Of a stretch of 64,000 nt of DNA, positions 10,828 to 21,572 are shown one piece after another. This DNA is from Pithys albifrons albifrons. Lineage: Eukaryota > Chordata > Aves > Passeriformes > Thamnophilidae. The stretch covers positions 13,487,501 through 13,551,500 of the forward strand of contig NC_092475.1 of the NCBI RefSeq assembly GCF_047495875.1, in the 5' to 3' direction. Position 1 is the first letter of the stretch, and each line of letters starts with the position of its first letter. The position numbers were made by a program, and so were the translations under genes. The notes below the pieces were generated by a model. That model saw only the letters and a program-made list of their open reading frames with translations, searched no databases and was not told the origin of the DNA.

Positions 10828-11121
10828 ATTAATAGGGCCAGGTAGAGCAGCATTACTGTTATTTTCTGCTTTAGTTCTTTAATTTCATTTCATGCTTGGC
10901 TTTTGTTTTGTTGGTGTTTTGTGCTCTGGAACATTTATAATCAGTCATTATTCTGGTTGATAGAGAATACATAATGTTTTAGGAGTGATATGACATTTAC
11001 ATTCACTTATGAGTTATTAGATGTCTTCTTGTAAGCAGCAACGAATGTCAGATCTTGACATCTTGTGTTTTGCATTTCACTAAGTTTCCTTTGTAGCTTC
11101 TCCTCAGTTATTCACCGTAAA
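10828..11121. other. AT-rich unannotated stretch
   Basis: AT-rich, no gene or recognised repeat. Confidence 0.4.
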
Positions 11122-11242
11122 ATCATAGAATGACAGAATCACAGAATGGTTTGGGTTGGAAGGGACCTTAAAGATCATCTTATTCCACCCCCTGCCTTGG
11201 GCAGGGACACCTTCCATTAGCCCAGGTTGCTCCTACCCTGGG
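11122..11242 (-). mobile_element. CR1 LINE, short 3' fragment
   Basis: Minus-strand CR1 end containing the complement of GGTTTGGGTTGGAAGGGACC and the GGGCAGGGACACC block. Only about 120 bp remain. Confidence 0.85.
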
Positions 11243-11794
11243 ACAGAGGCAATCACACCATCTTCATAACATGGGCAGAAATAATAATTACAGCACCCAA
11301 TAATTACATTCTGCAGGTGTAAGAAGAGGTCCTGCATCTTTGCTTATGTGACCCGTGTCTTTAAAGTCAAGGAATCTCCTCCTGGGAGAAAGTACTACTC
11401 AAGGTTGTAAAAACAGCTCTGCAATGTAGTGTAAAGTAGAATTATAGTGCTGTTTAACTCTCAGTTATAAGCTGGAGCCTACAGAGTAAGGAAATGGGGA
11501 GCTTTTTCTCTTCATAATATATGACTGTCATTACCAACCCTGAGAATGGTTATTAAAATCCTTTAGGCACCCCCTGGTTACTTGGAGCCTCCTGCTCCCT
11601 GCCAGGGAGAGCCACTGCCCCAGCACACCCTGACAGCTCCAGGGCATTTTTCCAGGGAGGATTAACCCTGGCACAGATCCTTGTGTGGTGCTGCACAGGG
11701 GCTTTGTGGGGACATCAGCCGTGTCCTGATTAAGGAGCTGCCTCCATTCCTACAAGGCCCAGCAGTGAGGGATTAGATCCAGTGAGCCTACAAG
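11243..11794. other. Unannotated stretch
   Basis: No gene or recognised repeat. Confidence 0.35.
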
Positions 11795-12094
11795 AATAAT
11801 GAAAAGAGACTGTTTACAAGGGTCTGGAGAGACAGGACACAGGGAATGGCTTCCCACTGCCAGAGGGCAGGGTTAGATGGGACATTGGGAAGGAATTCCT
11901 GACTGTGAGTGTGATCAGGCACAGGTGACCAGAGAAGCTGTGGCTGCCCCATCCCTGGGAGTGTCCCAGGCCAGGTTGGACAGGGCTTGGAGCACCCTGG
12001 GCTTGGTGGGAGGTGTCCCTGCCCATGGCAGGGGGTGGAACTGGATGACCTTTAAGGTCCATTCCAACCCAAACCATTCCATGATCCTCTAATC
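11795..12094 (+). mobile_element. CR1 LINE, 3' end
   Basis: Plus-strand tail with the CR1 blocks AGGACACAGGGAATGGCTTC, then GGTTGGACAGGGCTTGGAGC, ending in CCAACCCAAACCATTCCATG. It carries one copy of the segment that is amplified into an 83-bp array in the CR1 at 13110. Confidence 0.88.
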
Positions 12095-13109
12095 CCCACT
12101 GATACTTCAGCATTGACCTCCCATCCCAAAATCTGGGAATTTATTTTAAGAGCGTTTCTAGATGGCATTTCTCCAAGAAATTTACTTCTAAAAGAAAACA
12201 AGATCTCCATTTTGGTGCCATGTCCTTCCAACAGTGAAAAAACCATTTCTGAAAAGAATTTCCTACTGCCTGTAGAGTGTCTGCCTCCTCCTGTGGGTTA
12301 AATTTTCCCCAGAAACATTTAATTGTGCAGAACCACTGACTGCCAGCCAAGCTGACAAACCAGCCCCACTCCCAGCCTCTCTCCACAGGGCCAGAAGACA
12401 AGCTGCACTTTGACAAAAGGCATTGCTCTGTGTCAAGCAATTCTCTGCAACCCTCTCAGCTGCTCCATGGCTTTGATTTAAGGCTCTGCTCCACCCAAAA
12501 GGAGCATGGGAGCATCCTTTGGGGCTGTGTTCATCATGGGGTATGACAAACAGCAGTGGGGAGCCCTCTGGGGAGAACAACAGGCAAGGAAAAAGGTTGT
12601 TGAAAAGGTGGTTTTATCCCCCCACAGCAGTGTGGCAACAGTCTCCCTAATTTTGTACCAAAAGGTGGCAGCAGCCTAACCAGTTACAAATTGAAACCCT
12701 TTAAAATTTAATTTGACAATTCCCCCATCCTGCTTCTGTTTCCCAAGGTGCTGGAGGGAACAGGACCCACAAACCGCAGCTTTTGGAGTCAAGCAAATGT
12801 TCCCATGAACTTACACACCATTAAATTAACATTTTCTCCTTTCACAGGTTGGTTGGGGGTTATTTTTTAATTAGTATTATTATTTAGGAGCACTTTACAA
12901 GCAGCTTTATTCACCCAGAGTTCAGATGACATGCACAGACAGCAGGTTTGGAGCCTGCAGGCTCAGAGAATCCAAGGAGTGGGGGCCAAGCAATAGAGGA
13001 GCACGAACAGTGATGGGGATCAGCTCCTGCACTGCTTGAAAATTAAAGGAACCAGTTTTAAATACTTTGTCATTCAAAGTGAGCTAAAGAGGTCAAGGAC
13101 AAGCAGGAG
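12095..13109. other. Unannotated stretch
   Basis: No gene or recognised repeat. A T-rich tract lies at about 12840-12895. Confidence 0.35.
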
Positions 13110-13793
13110 TTAAAAAGCAAACAAACCTGCCCAGAGAAGCTGTGGCTGACCCAGCCCTGGAAGTGTCCAAGGTCAGGTTGGACAGGGCTTGGAGCATCCT
13201 GGGCTGGTGGGAGGTGTCCCTGCCCAGGCTGCCCCATCCCAGGGAGTGCCCAAGGCCAGGTTGGACAGGGCTTGGAGCACCCTGGGCTGGTGGGAGGTGT
13301 CCCTGCCCAGGCTGCCCCATCCCAGGGAGTGTCCAAGGCCAGGTTGGACAGGGCTTGGAGCACTCTGGGCTGGTGGGAGGTGTCCCTGCCCAGGCTGCCC
13401 CATCCCAGGGAGTGTCCAAGGCCAGGTTGGACAGGGCTTGGAGCACCCTGGGCTGGTGGGAGGTGTCCCTGCCCAGGCTGCCCCATCCCACGGAGTGCCC
13501 AAGGCCAGGTTGGACAGAGCTTGGAGCAACCTGGGCTGGTGGGAGGTGTCCCTGCCCAGGCTGCCCCATCCCAGGGAGTGCCCAAGGCCAGGCTGGACAG
13601 GGCTGGGAGCACCCTGGGCTGGTGGGAGGTGTCCCTGCCCAGGCTGCCCCAGCCCTGGGAGTGCCCAAGGCCAGGTTGGACAGGGCTTGGAGCAACCTGG
13701 GCTGGTGGGAGGTCTCCCTGTCCATGGCAGGGGATGGAATGAGATGATTTTTAAAGTCCCTTCCAACCCAAACCATTCTGGGATTCTGTGATA
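13110..13793 (+). mobile_element. CR1 LINE 3' end, internally amplified
   Basis: The outer parts are a normal plus-strand CR1 tail: CCAGAGAAGCTGTGGCTG near the start and CCAACCCAAACCATTCTGGG at the end. The middle has been expanded in tandem (see 13144-13724), so the element is much longer than the same CR1 segment at 11795-12094. Confidence 0.88.
13144..13724 (+). repeat. 83-bp minisatellite inside CR1, seven units
   Basis: The landmark GGGCTGGTGG occurs at 13201, 13284, 13367, 13450, 13533, 13616 and 13699, exactly 83 bp apart each time. Each unit is CR1 3' sequence. Because 83 is not a multiple of three and the unit lacks stops in several frames, long overlapping open frames appear on both strands. 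These are artefacts, not genes. Confidence 0.95.
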
Positions 13794-16748
13794 AGCAAAA
13801 AGATAAAAGAGCAGCCCAGGGTGCTTAAGCAGAGATCTCACAAAAAATTCATCTGTAATTCAGATTCAGTTAGAAACTCAGGAGGAATCATGTGCAAGCC
13901 TGAGTGAAACTTCAGGCAAAAGGATTAAGAACAGGGAGATGGGTAATACAAGCACTAAGAGCAGCTCAGTCAGTGCTGGCATGATCCCCTCCCTGACTGT
14001 GGGAGAGGGAGGAATCCCAACACCTTGGCATCCCACCAGCTGAGATCTGTATTCCTGCAAACCAGGGAGACAACCCAGAATCCTAAACAGTTGATTTTGA
14101 TACTCCAATTAATATATATCTCTCCATTCAGAGAGTCTTTGCTTTGCCCTGTTTGTTGTTGGTTCCTCTTCTGCTGGAAAGCAGCAGATGCAGCAGCCCC
14201 TGACCCCAGCAGAACATTCTACACGGTTGTTCAGCCACAGCACTAATAAATTTAGCTCTGCTTTGTTCACAAACTGAGCTCACAAGTTATGCTTGAAAAG
14301 TTTAAGTTGAAAACCTGGCACTGCTGGAGTCAGTAGGTGATTTTTCCCACTGCCTACCCTAATAACCTAATAAATATATTTATTTATGAATTTATTTATT
14401 CCTGAACTAAATGTTGTAGGTGAAGAGATCTAAGCCAAAGATTTCTCCAGAGCTCATTCAGTTGGAATATCAGCTGTTTGTTGCCCAGGGAGCTTTATCA
14501 GTCAACTGGGACTACATTTACACCCACTTTTGTAACTACAGATGTCACAAAACTGTGCCAAACCCACCAAGATCACATGCTGGGTGCCCCAGTGCTTCTC
14601 CTCCAGCTTTTGCACATACACTTGCATGTCATTTCTTGTAATTCCCATTAATATTCAAATGCTCCTTTTTCCCACAGAACTTCTCACAAACAAGATTTAC
14701 TTCTATGAATGCTGATGAGGAATGGACGGAAAGGATCAGAAAATGCTGGAAAACTTGGGTTTTTCTGACAGGAATAAACGTTCACAGGCACCTCTTCACT
14801 CTCTTCACTCAGGCACACACTTGCAGAAATCATCCTTTTTATTGTTAATTGGGTTTAGTCTCCTGTATTTACTGAAACACCTTTTTGCCAAGCAGTACAA
14901 GCAGTAAGTCGACATGACACCATTAGCAATAATTACACCTCAGCTTTGGCACTGAAGGAACTTATTCCTCTGGCAGCTGAAGCAAAATATGTCACTCACA
15001 GGGAGTTTTGCTTCCCAGGCACTGCAGCTCCCCTCACCCAAAGCACAACAGGCAGGAGCTGATTGCTGCCTGCAGCCTCTCATTGGTGTGGAGTTTGGGT
15101 TATCACTTCCAGAGCCACCCTGCAAAATCCCCAATCCTGCTCTACATCCCTCTGAGACCATCACCCAGCCCCTTCCAAGCACGGCTCTCCCTTCCTAACA
15201 CACCATCAGAGGCTTCTGAGGGATCCCTCAGGAGGAAAGGAACCTGTGCAGGAGGATGGAGTTGAAAGGAAGAAATTAGAGGTTGATTAAGAAAGATCAT
15301 CAGCACTTCTGTGGCTGGGCAGGCTGTTGTGACATGGGCTGTCCTGACAGATGTTCCTCCATCATCTCTAGAATAACTAGAGAGCAGCTCTTTTCCTCAC
15401 CCTGGAGAATGTCAAGTTGCTTTACATCCCCTGGGGCTCCAATCTAAACCTATTTTGGGACACAATTCCCAAACACAGCTTAGCACATGCTGAAAGAGTT
15501 GCCAGTCAGGGAGAGGTACCTGGAACCTCAGTTAACCAGCCAGGCAACCTCCTGAAAGCAGCTGAGAGGGAAGAGCTGAGAAGCAAAGCCCTGCAGGGCC
15601 TGTGCTGGCAGGAGGTGGCACAGGCAGGTGCAGGGCAGCCCTGGCAGGCACAGTTCATTCCAATGGATTGCACCATGCAGAGCCAGAGAGGTGAATTTGG
15701 GATGTACAGACAGCACCCAACTTCTGAGATCTTGGCTTTGCCAGCTTACAAATGCCCCCAGCTCATGGATTCTTACAAAAATTAAAAGCTGAGAAGGATA
15801 AAAATATCCTACAGTTCAGCATTGCTGATTTCTCACACCTTTAATCAGCAGGACTTGGATGTTCAGACCCACAGCGAGTCCTTCAGCTGAGCTGTAATGA
15901 GGAGCAGTAGGAAGCTGTTGGAGGTCTCATGGACCTCCAGGACAGAGGGATGGAGATGCTGATTATCAGTTGTTTACTAGACAGCAGAGATAAATGCCTG
16001 ATTAATGGCTCCAGCTCCAGGTGCATTGGTTACTTCTCTCCCTAAAGTCCTCCTCAGCCCCTGCCCATCTCCTCTGTGATCCTCAGCAGCTCCTCCCAAA
16101 TCACCTCCACCTCTGCTACCTGCTTTTCACATGCAGATCTATTCTCCCTTTCTCTCTACCCTTCCTCGATAATCAAGCCCCAGGAGGCTGATTTTGTTGG
16201 CAGCTCCCTGCACTATCTGGAACAAAAGCTGCCTCCAGCCACCCAGAAGCTCCAAGTCTAAAATGACTCTCCTAAATATACATTTAATCTGTTCCCTGTG
16301 CTTCCTGTAAGGCAAGCACAGCCCTTTGGAGGACATGGCAGTGCTGACGTGCCTGGAAGGAGGAAGTTGCTTTATGGACGTGCTGAGCACAAGCTCTCAC
16401 TCAGCTCCTGCTGGATTTTAGTGCCATATTGGGACTTTTCCCAGTCCGGACGTTCTCCTCCTGTACCATCCCAGGGATGTCCAACCAGCTCCCAGCTGAT
16501 GGAGAGCTCCCAGGCTGCTCATCAGCCCATCAGGGAGCTGCTCATCAGCTTCTCTCCAAGCTCCCCAGAACTCTGTAGTGCAGCCACAGTAATTGGTCTG
16601 GCTGCAGATTTGCCACTCCTGGATTTTACTGCAGATTTGCCAGTCCTGGATTAGCATCAGCTCAGCCAAACACGGCCCATCCTGCAGCACATCCCACCTC
16701 GGTACCAGCACAGGGGCTTGGGCACTGCTTGGGGGCCTCTTTCTTTGC
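13794..16748. other. Long unannotated stretch
   Basis: Nearly 3 kb with no recognised gene or repeat. An AT-rich tract with several TTTATTTA motifs lies at 14361-14402. The 122-residue frame at 15417-15785 and the 118-residue frame at 16298-16654 have no recognised domain. Confidence 0.35.
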
Positions 16749-16753
16749 CAGGC

Positions 16754-17473
16754 TGTGCTGATTTAAAGGTCAGCCAGCAGGAGAAATGAACCCAACACAA
16801 AAGAGATTATAAGGCAGAGTTACAATTTAATAACAATATTACAAGAAATGCAATGGCACAAAGAGAAATTGGGTTTAACCCACAACCCCAGCAGTCTAAC
16901 CCAGCCCCCTGGGGCACAAACACAGGGGGGTTTGGTGGCCCCTGTGCTGAGCCCCACGTGGTACCCCCGAGTCCAAAGGAAAAGGAGGTGAAAAACCTGT
17001 TGGTGCAGATGATGGCACAGTCTGGTGGAGAGTGGGGGGCTCCTCCTGTCCAGGGTCTGATCCTCCTCTGGATACAACAAGTGGTTCCCCAAGTCCCCAA
17101 ACCCCAAGATTGTCTCCCCTCAGGTTTGGGTGGGAGCCCCCAGTGCCTCCCCCAGGGCAGGGAGTTCCACACTGGGGGATCTGACTCTGGCAGTCAGGGG
17201 GGATTTTGGAATGGTTGCTGGCCCATGGGCAGAGCTGAGCCCTCAGGTGGGTGTGGAGGTGCCAAGGACTCCCTGCAGGGCAGTTCTCCCAGCTCCTCTG
17301 CCAGGCTTCTTTCCCAGCCAGCTCCCAGCCTGAGGGCTCAGCTGTGCCCTGGGCAGCTGCTGCCAATGGGCCATTGGGAACAGTTGCTGGGCAATGGCAG
17401 AGAGGGTTTGGAATGCACAGCTTTGGTCACACCCACACAGGGAGAAACTGGTCCCACCTGCTGAACTGGGACA
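16754..17473 (-). mobile_element. Solo LTR, family A, copy 3
   Basis: Full-length minus-strand copy. Flanks CAGGC (16749-16753) and TGGGC (17474-17478) agree at three of five positions, so the target-site duplication is eroded or uncertain. It shares with copies 6 and 8 a substitution that puts a TGA into the otherwise open sense frame. Confidence 0.88.
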
Positions 17474-17478
17474 TGGGC

Positions 17479-17925
17479 AGATGAAGGGGTTTTTCCACTG
17501 GGCTGGGTGACCTTTGGGCTGGGCTCTGCTCCTTGCCTTGCCTGCCCTGCAGGAGGGTGAGAGCAGGGATGGCATTTCCTGCTCCAGAGGCACCTGGTAT
17601 GTGCTTAAGGTCTGGACAACAGTGGTGGAGGAGGAAAAGCAAACCTCAAACCTGGCCAGCAAATATTGAAAAGCTTCCACCACCTGTTATACAGCCATTT
17701 TCATGCTAATGGGGATGGCATGGGGGAAAATCCTACTGTATGGGGAAGGAGCTGGTGCTCTCTGATTGCAGCACTGAGAAGCAGACTCTTGGTCCCAGCC
17801 TTCCTCAGCCCAGCCCACACTTAGGACAAGCCTTGCCTTGCCCTGTCCTGGTACAGCCCATGCAGAAGACCCTGTGCTGGGGCTGGGCATGGACTCACAT
17901 GGCTGCCTCCTCCTCCTGCTCCTCC
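17479..17925. other. Unannotated stretch
   Basis: No gene or recognised repeat. Confidence 0.35.
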
Positions 17926-18252
17926 TCTTCATTGCAGGTACAACTTCCTCAGGAGGGGACAAGCAGGGGAAGGCACTGAACTCTTCTCTGTGACATAACC
18001 TGTGTGAGTGGCCTGAAGTTTTGTCAGGGCAGGGTTAGGTTGGATATTAGAGAGAGTTTATTCCCCCAGAGGGTGATGGGCACTAAACAGGCTCCCCAGG
18101 GCAGTGGGCACAGCCCCAAGGCTGCCAGAGGTCCAGGAATGTTTGGATGATACACAGGGTGTGACTCTTGGGCATGGACCTGTGCAGGACTAAGGGTTGG
18201 ACTCCATGATCGCTGTGAGTCCATTCCAACTCAGAACATTCTGTGATTCTTC
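17926..18252 (+). mobile_element. CR1 LINE, 3' end (second subtype)
   Basis: Plus-strand tail of the CR1 subtype also seen at 31285-31772: GGTCCAACTTCCTCAG-like start, AGGGCAGGGTTAGGTTGGAT, then GGACTCCATGATCGCTGTGA and an ATTCTGTGATTCT end. It is 5'-truncated. Confidence 0.85.
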
Positions 18253-19604
18253 CCCAGAAGCAGCTGCCAGTGAGCTCTGTCAGCCCCACAGTCACCTTTC
18301 CCACAGGCAGCTGGGATCCAGGAAGCAGGCACAGCTCAGCAGGAGATGCCAAGGAAAGCTGGACCTGTGAATAGCTCTGGTGGCAACAAGGTCCCTGCCA
18401 GGGAGCTCTTCCCCCTCATTCTCATCCTCACCCAGGGGGCTCTGGGCTCAGCTGGTCTGTGGAGCCTCCTCTGGGCTGTGTGCCACCCTCCTATGGCAGA
18501 TGAACCCTTTCCAGGGGGAAATGGGCAGCACAAGGTGCTGCCCATGGAGGTGCTGGCCCAGGGAATGGGATCCCTCAGCCCTGTGTCTCCACCATGTCCT
18601 CCCAAGCCCTGCCCAGGAGGGACAGAATGGAGAGCTCAGAGCATGGATAGGGAACACGGTGTGGACCAGGGAAAACTTGCTCTAAACCCAGTAAAATGGG
18701 GGTTCTCACCCCTCTGCTTCAGCCAATTGTCTGCCTAAGAGTCCACTGTGCTCTGCAAAGCCTATCCAGTCACTCTTGTCCACGAGGAGTTGGAATCAAC
18801 TCCCAGGATCCAGCAGTGTGATCTGCTGCCATGGAGGTGCAACAGGACTCCAGTTACTCAGGGTATTTCTGTGTTGGCTAAACTTTATTGCAAACACAAA
18901 CCCCACCTTCCACAGCAACTGGGTGGGGAAGCTCCAAAGCCCAGCTCTAGGAGCATGCAGAGTTCTTTCAGATTCATATTCATGAGGACTTTCTTTGCTT
19001 TATACCCCAAATATCCAGATCTACAAGGGAAATTTGGGGAACTGTCCTTCTGGGTGGTGAGGAGAAGCAGCCAATGCTTTTGTGTTCCATGAGCTCAGGT
19101 GAGCTGGAGGGTCACAAATTCTAAACCACTGAAAATTAAACTCTAAAACCCATCAAGCTAAAATAAAATTCCTTGCAGAGGTGCTGCAGAGCTTGTTACA
19201 AGCCAAGATCAGAGCAGTGGAGTTTGCCATTTCCCCTACAACTGCATTAACAAGAGGTCAGAAAAGGAGGAAATCACTTCCAGCTTCAATTTTGTAATAT
19301 TTTCATTTGTCACTCTGAATCTTCTCTGAGCTTTCAGCTTTGGGCTCGACTTGTGAGCTGCTCAGGGCTGTTCAAGCTTGTCACCCACACCAGTGCCAAG
19401 GCACAGAGCTCCAACCTACCTTAAGACTTCCCCACCATATTCCAGAGCATGGCAAGAAGGACAGCAAAGCAGCCATTGTAGGGGACATACTTGTACCTGT
19501 CCTGGTCCCAAGAACTAGACCAGGCAGATTAAAGTTCTTAGGTCTAATCCCCACTGTGCAAGTTGCACTTGTTTATAAACTATTTGCCCTGCAATTTGTC
19601 AAAA
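18253..19604. other. Unannotated stretch
   Basis: No recognised gene or repeat. Confidence 0.35.
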
Positions 19605-19725
19605 ATCACAGAATCATGGAATATCCTGAGCTGGAAGGGGCCCAGGAGGATCGTCCAGTTCAACCCCTGGACCAGCACAGACACCCCAACAATCCCACCC
19701 TGTCCCTCAGAGTGTTATCCAGGAT
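19605..19725 (-). mobile_element. CR1 LINE, short 3' fragment
   Basis: Minus-strand tail of the subtype containing CACAGACACCCCAACAATCC, shared with 61497-61900. About 120 bp remain. Confidence 0.8.
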
Positions 19726-19812
19726 GTAGAGAGAAACTGGGTTAGCTGAGCTGGGGTTTTGCAGAAGGCAGGTGTGTAAGAACACAACAAATGTGTCAGA
19801 GATGCTTTTCAT

Positions 19813-20140
19813 ACTCCCTGAAGGGAAGTTCTGGCCAGGTGGGGGTTGGTCTCTTCTCCCAGGCACTCAGCAATAGGACAAGGGGGCACGATGGGCTCAA
19901 GCTCTGCCAGGGGAAATTGAAGTTGGAGAGCAGAAAAAATTCTTTGCAGAGAGAGTGCTCAGGCATTGGAATGGGCTGCCCAGAGAGGGGGTGGATTCTC
20001 CATCCCTGGAGGATTTTCAACGGAGCTTGGCCGTGGCACTGAGTGCTCTGATCTGGTAAAGGGACTGGAGTTGGACCAAGGGTTGGACTCGATGATCTCA
20101 GAGGTCTTTTCCAACCCAGTCAATTCTGTGATTCTGTGAA
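19813..20140 (+). mobile_element. CR1 LINE, 3' end
   Basis: Plus-strand tail, closely similar to 35105-35432. It contains CTGGCCAGGTGGGGGTTGGT and ends GGTCTTTTCCAACCC...GATTCTGTGA. Another CR1 tail of the same subtype follows at once. Confidence 0.88.
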
Positions 20141-20168
20141 TGTGGCACTGAGTGAGAATCAACCATGT

Positions 20169-20247
20169 CTTGATCCAACCCTGCTGTGATCACCAGCCCA
20201 GGGCACAGAGTGCCCTGGGCTGGTGATCACAGCAGGGTTGGATCAAG
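20169..20247. repeat. Perfect palindrome, 38-bp arms, 3-bp spacer
   Basis: The left arm 20169-20206 and right arm 20210-20247 are exact reverse complements separated by AGA. The right arm runs without a break into the CR1 tail that follows, so the left arm is probably an inverted copy. As RNA or single-stranded DNA it would fold into a very stable hairpin. Confidence 0.95.
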
Positions 20248-20465
20248 GGTCGGACTTGATGATCTCGGAGGTCTCTTCCAACCCAACCCATTCTGTGATT
20301 CTCTGATTGTGGATTCCCCATCCCTGGAGGTTTTTCAACTGAGATTGGCCGTGGCACTGAGTGCCATGATCTGGTAAAGGGACTGGAGTTGGCCCAAGGA
20401 TTGGACTTGATGATCTTGGAGGTCTTTTCCAACCCAATCCATTCTATGATTCTGTGATTCTATGA
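20230..20465 (+). mobile_element. CR1 LINE, 3' ends, rearranged
   Basis: Two partial CR1 tails follow one another: one ending near 20310 (ATTCTGTGATTCTCTGATT) and one from about 20311 (GGATTCCCCATCCCTGGAGG) ending in ATTCTATGATT at 20465. The first begins inside the palindrome. The arrangement suggests repair-driven rearrangement of CR1 tails. Confidence 0.8.
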
Positions 20466-20842
20466 TTTAGTAAAAAATCTCTGTGCTTCTCAGCCCATCC
20501 CTTATTGCCATGCAGAAGTGGCAGAGTGAGGAGGGCTCAGGGGGTGCGTGCAGGGATGAGAAGATGCCTGTGGAGCAAAATTGTGCCAAGGAAAGAGCAC
20601 TCCCAGAGCTGGAGCAGTGCAAAGTCCCTGTGAAGGGACGTGGCAGGCTGGATGTCACACACCCTCCCAGCAGTGTTGCTTCAGGCCACGTCAGCTGCAC
20701 AGGCATTTTCAGGCTACATCTCATCCAACAAGGCCTTAGGGGGTCCTGCTCCATGTGCTCCTGGGTGTTGGAAGCCCACAGTTTTTCCTTGTTTTGTCTT
20801 CCCTGGCACAGTGCTGGACTGCTTCTGAAGATCTGAGTCTGT
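20466..20842. other. Unannotated stretch
   Basis: No gene or recognised repeat between the CR1 tails and the next LTR. Confidence 0.35.
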
Positions 20843-20847
20843 GTTCT

Positions 20848-21567
20848 TGTCCCAGTTCAGCAGGTGGGAGCAGTTTCTCCCTGTGTGGGTGTGCCCAAAG
20901 CTGTGCATTCTAAACCCTCTCTGCCATTGCCCAGCAACTGTTCCCAATGGCCCATTGGCAGCAGCTGCCCAGGGCACAGCTGAGCCCTCAGGCTGGGAGC
21001 TGGCTGGGAAAGAAGCCTGGCAGAGGAGCTGGGAGAACTGCCCTGCAGGGACTCCTTGGCATCTCCACACCCACCTGAGGGCTCAGCTCTGCCCATGGGC
21101 CAGCAACCATTCCAAAATCCCCCCTGACTGCCAGAGTCAGATCCCCCAGTGTGGAACTCCCTGCCCTGGGAGAGGCACTGGGGGCTCCCACTCAAACCTG
21201 AGGGGAGACAATCTTGGGGTTTGGAGACCTCTGGGACCACTTGTTGGATCCAGAGGAGGAGCAGCCCCTGGACAGGAGGAGCCCACCACTCTCCACCAGA
21301 CTGTGCCATCATCTGCACCAACAGGTTTTTCACCTCCTTTTCCTTTGGACTCAGGGGAACCACGTGGGGCTCAGCACAGGGGCCACCAAACCCCCCTGTG
21401 TTTGTGCTCCAGGGGGCTGGGTTACATTGCTGGGGTTGGGGGTTAAACCCAATTTCTCTTTGTGCCACTGCATTTATTGTAATATTGTTATTAAATTGTA
21501 ACTCTGATTTATAATCCCTTTTGTGTTGGGTTCATTTCTCCTGCAGGTTCACCTTTAAACCAGCACA
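20848..21567 (+). mobile_element. Solo LTR, family A, copy 4
   Basis: Full-length plus-strand copy with TG...CA ends and a perfect 5-bp target-site duplication GTTCT at 20843-20847 and 21568-21572. The sense frame is open from the left edge to 21446. Confidence 0.93.
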
Positions 21568-21572
21568 GTTCT

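Noticed and set aside
13093..13841. Long collagen-like Gly/Pro frames on both strands
   Set aside because: Translation of the 83-bp CR1-derived array; frame rotates because 83 is not a multiple of three.
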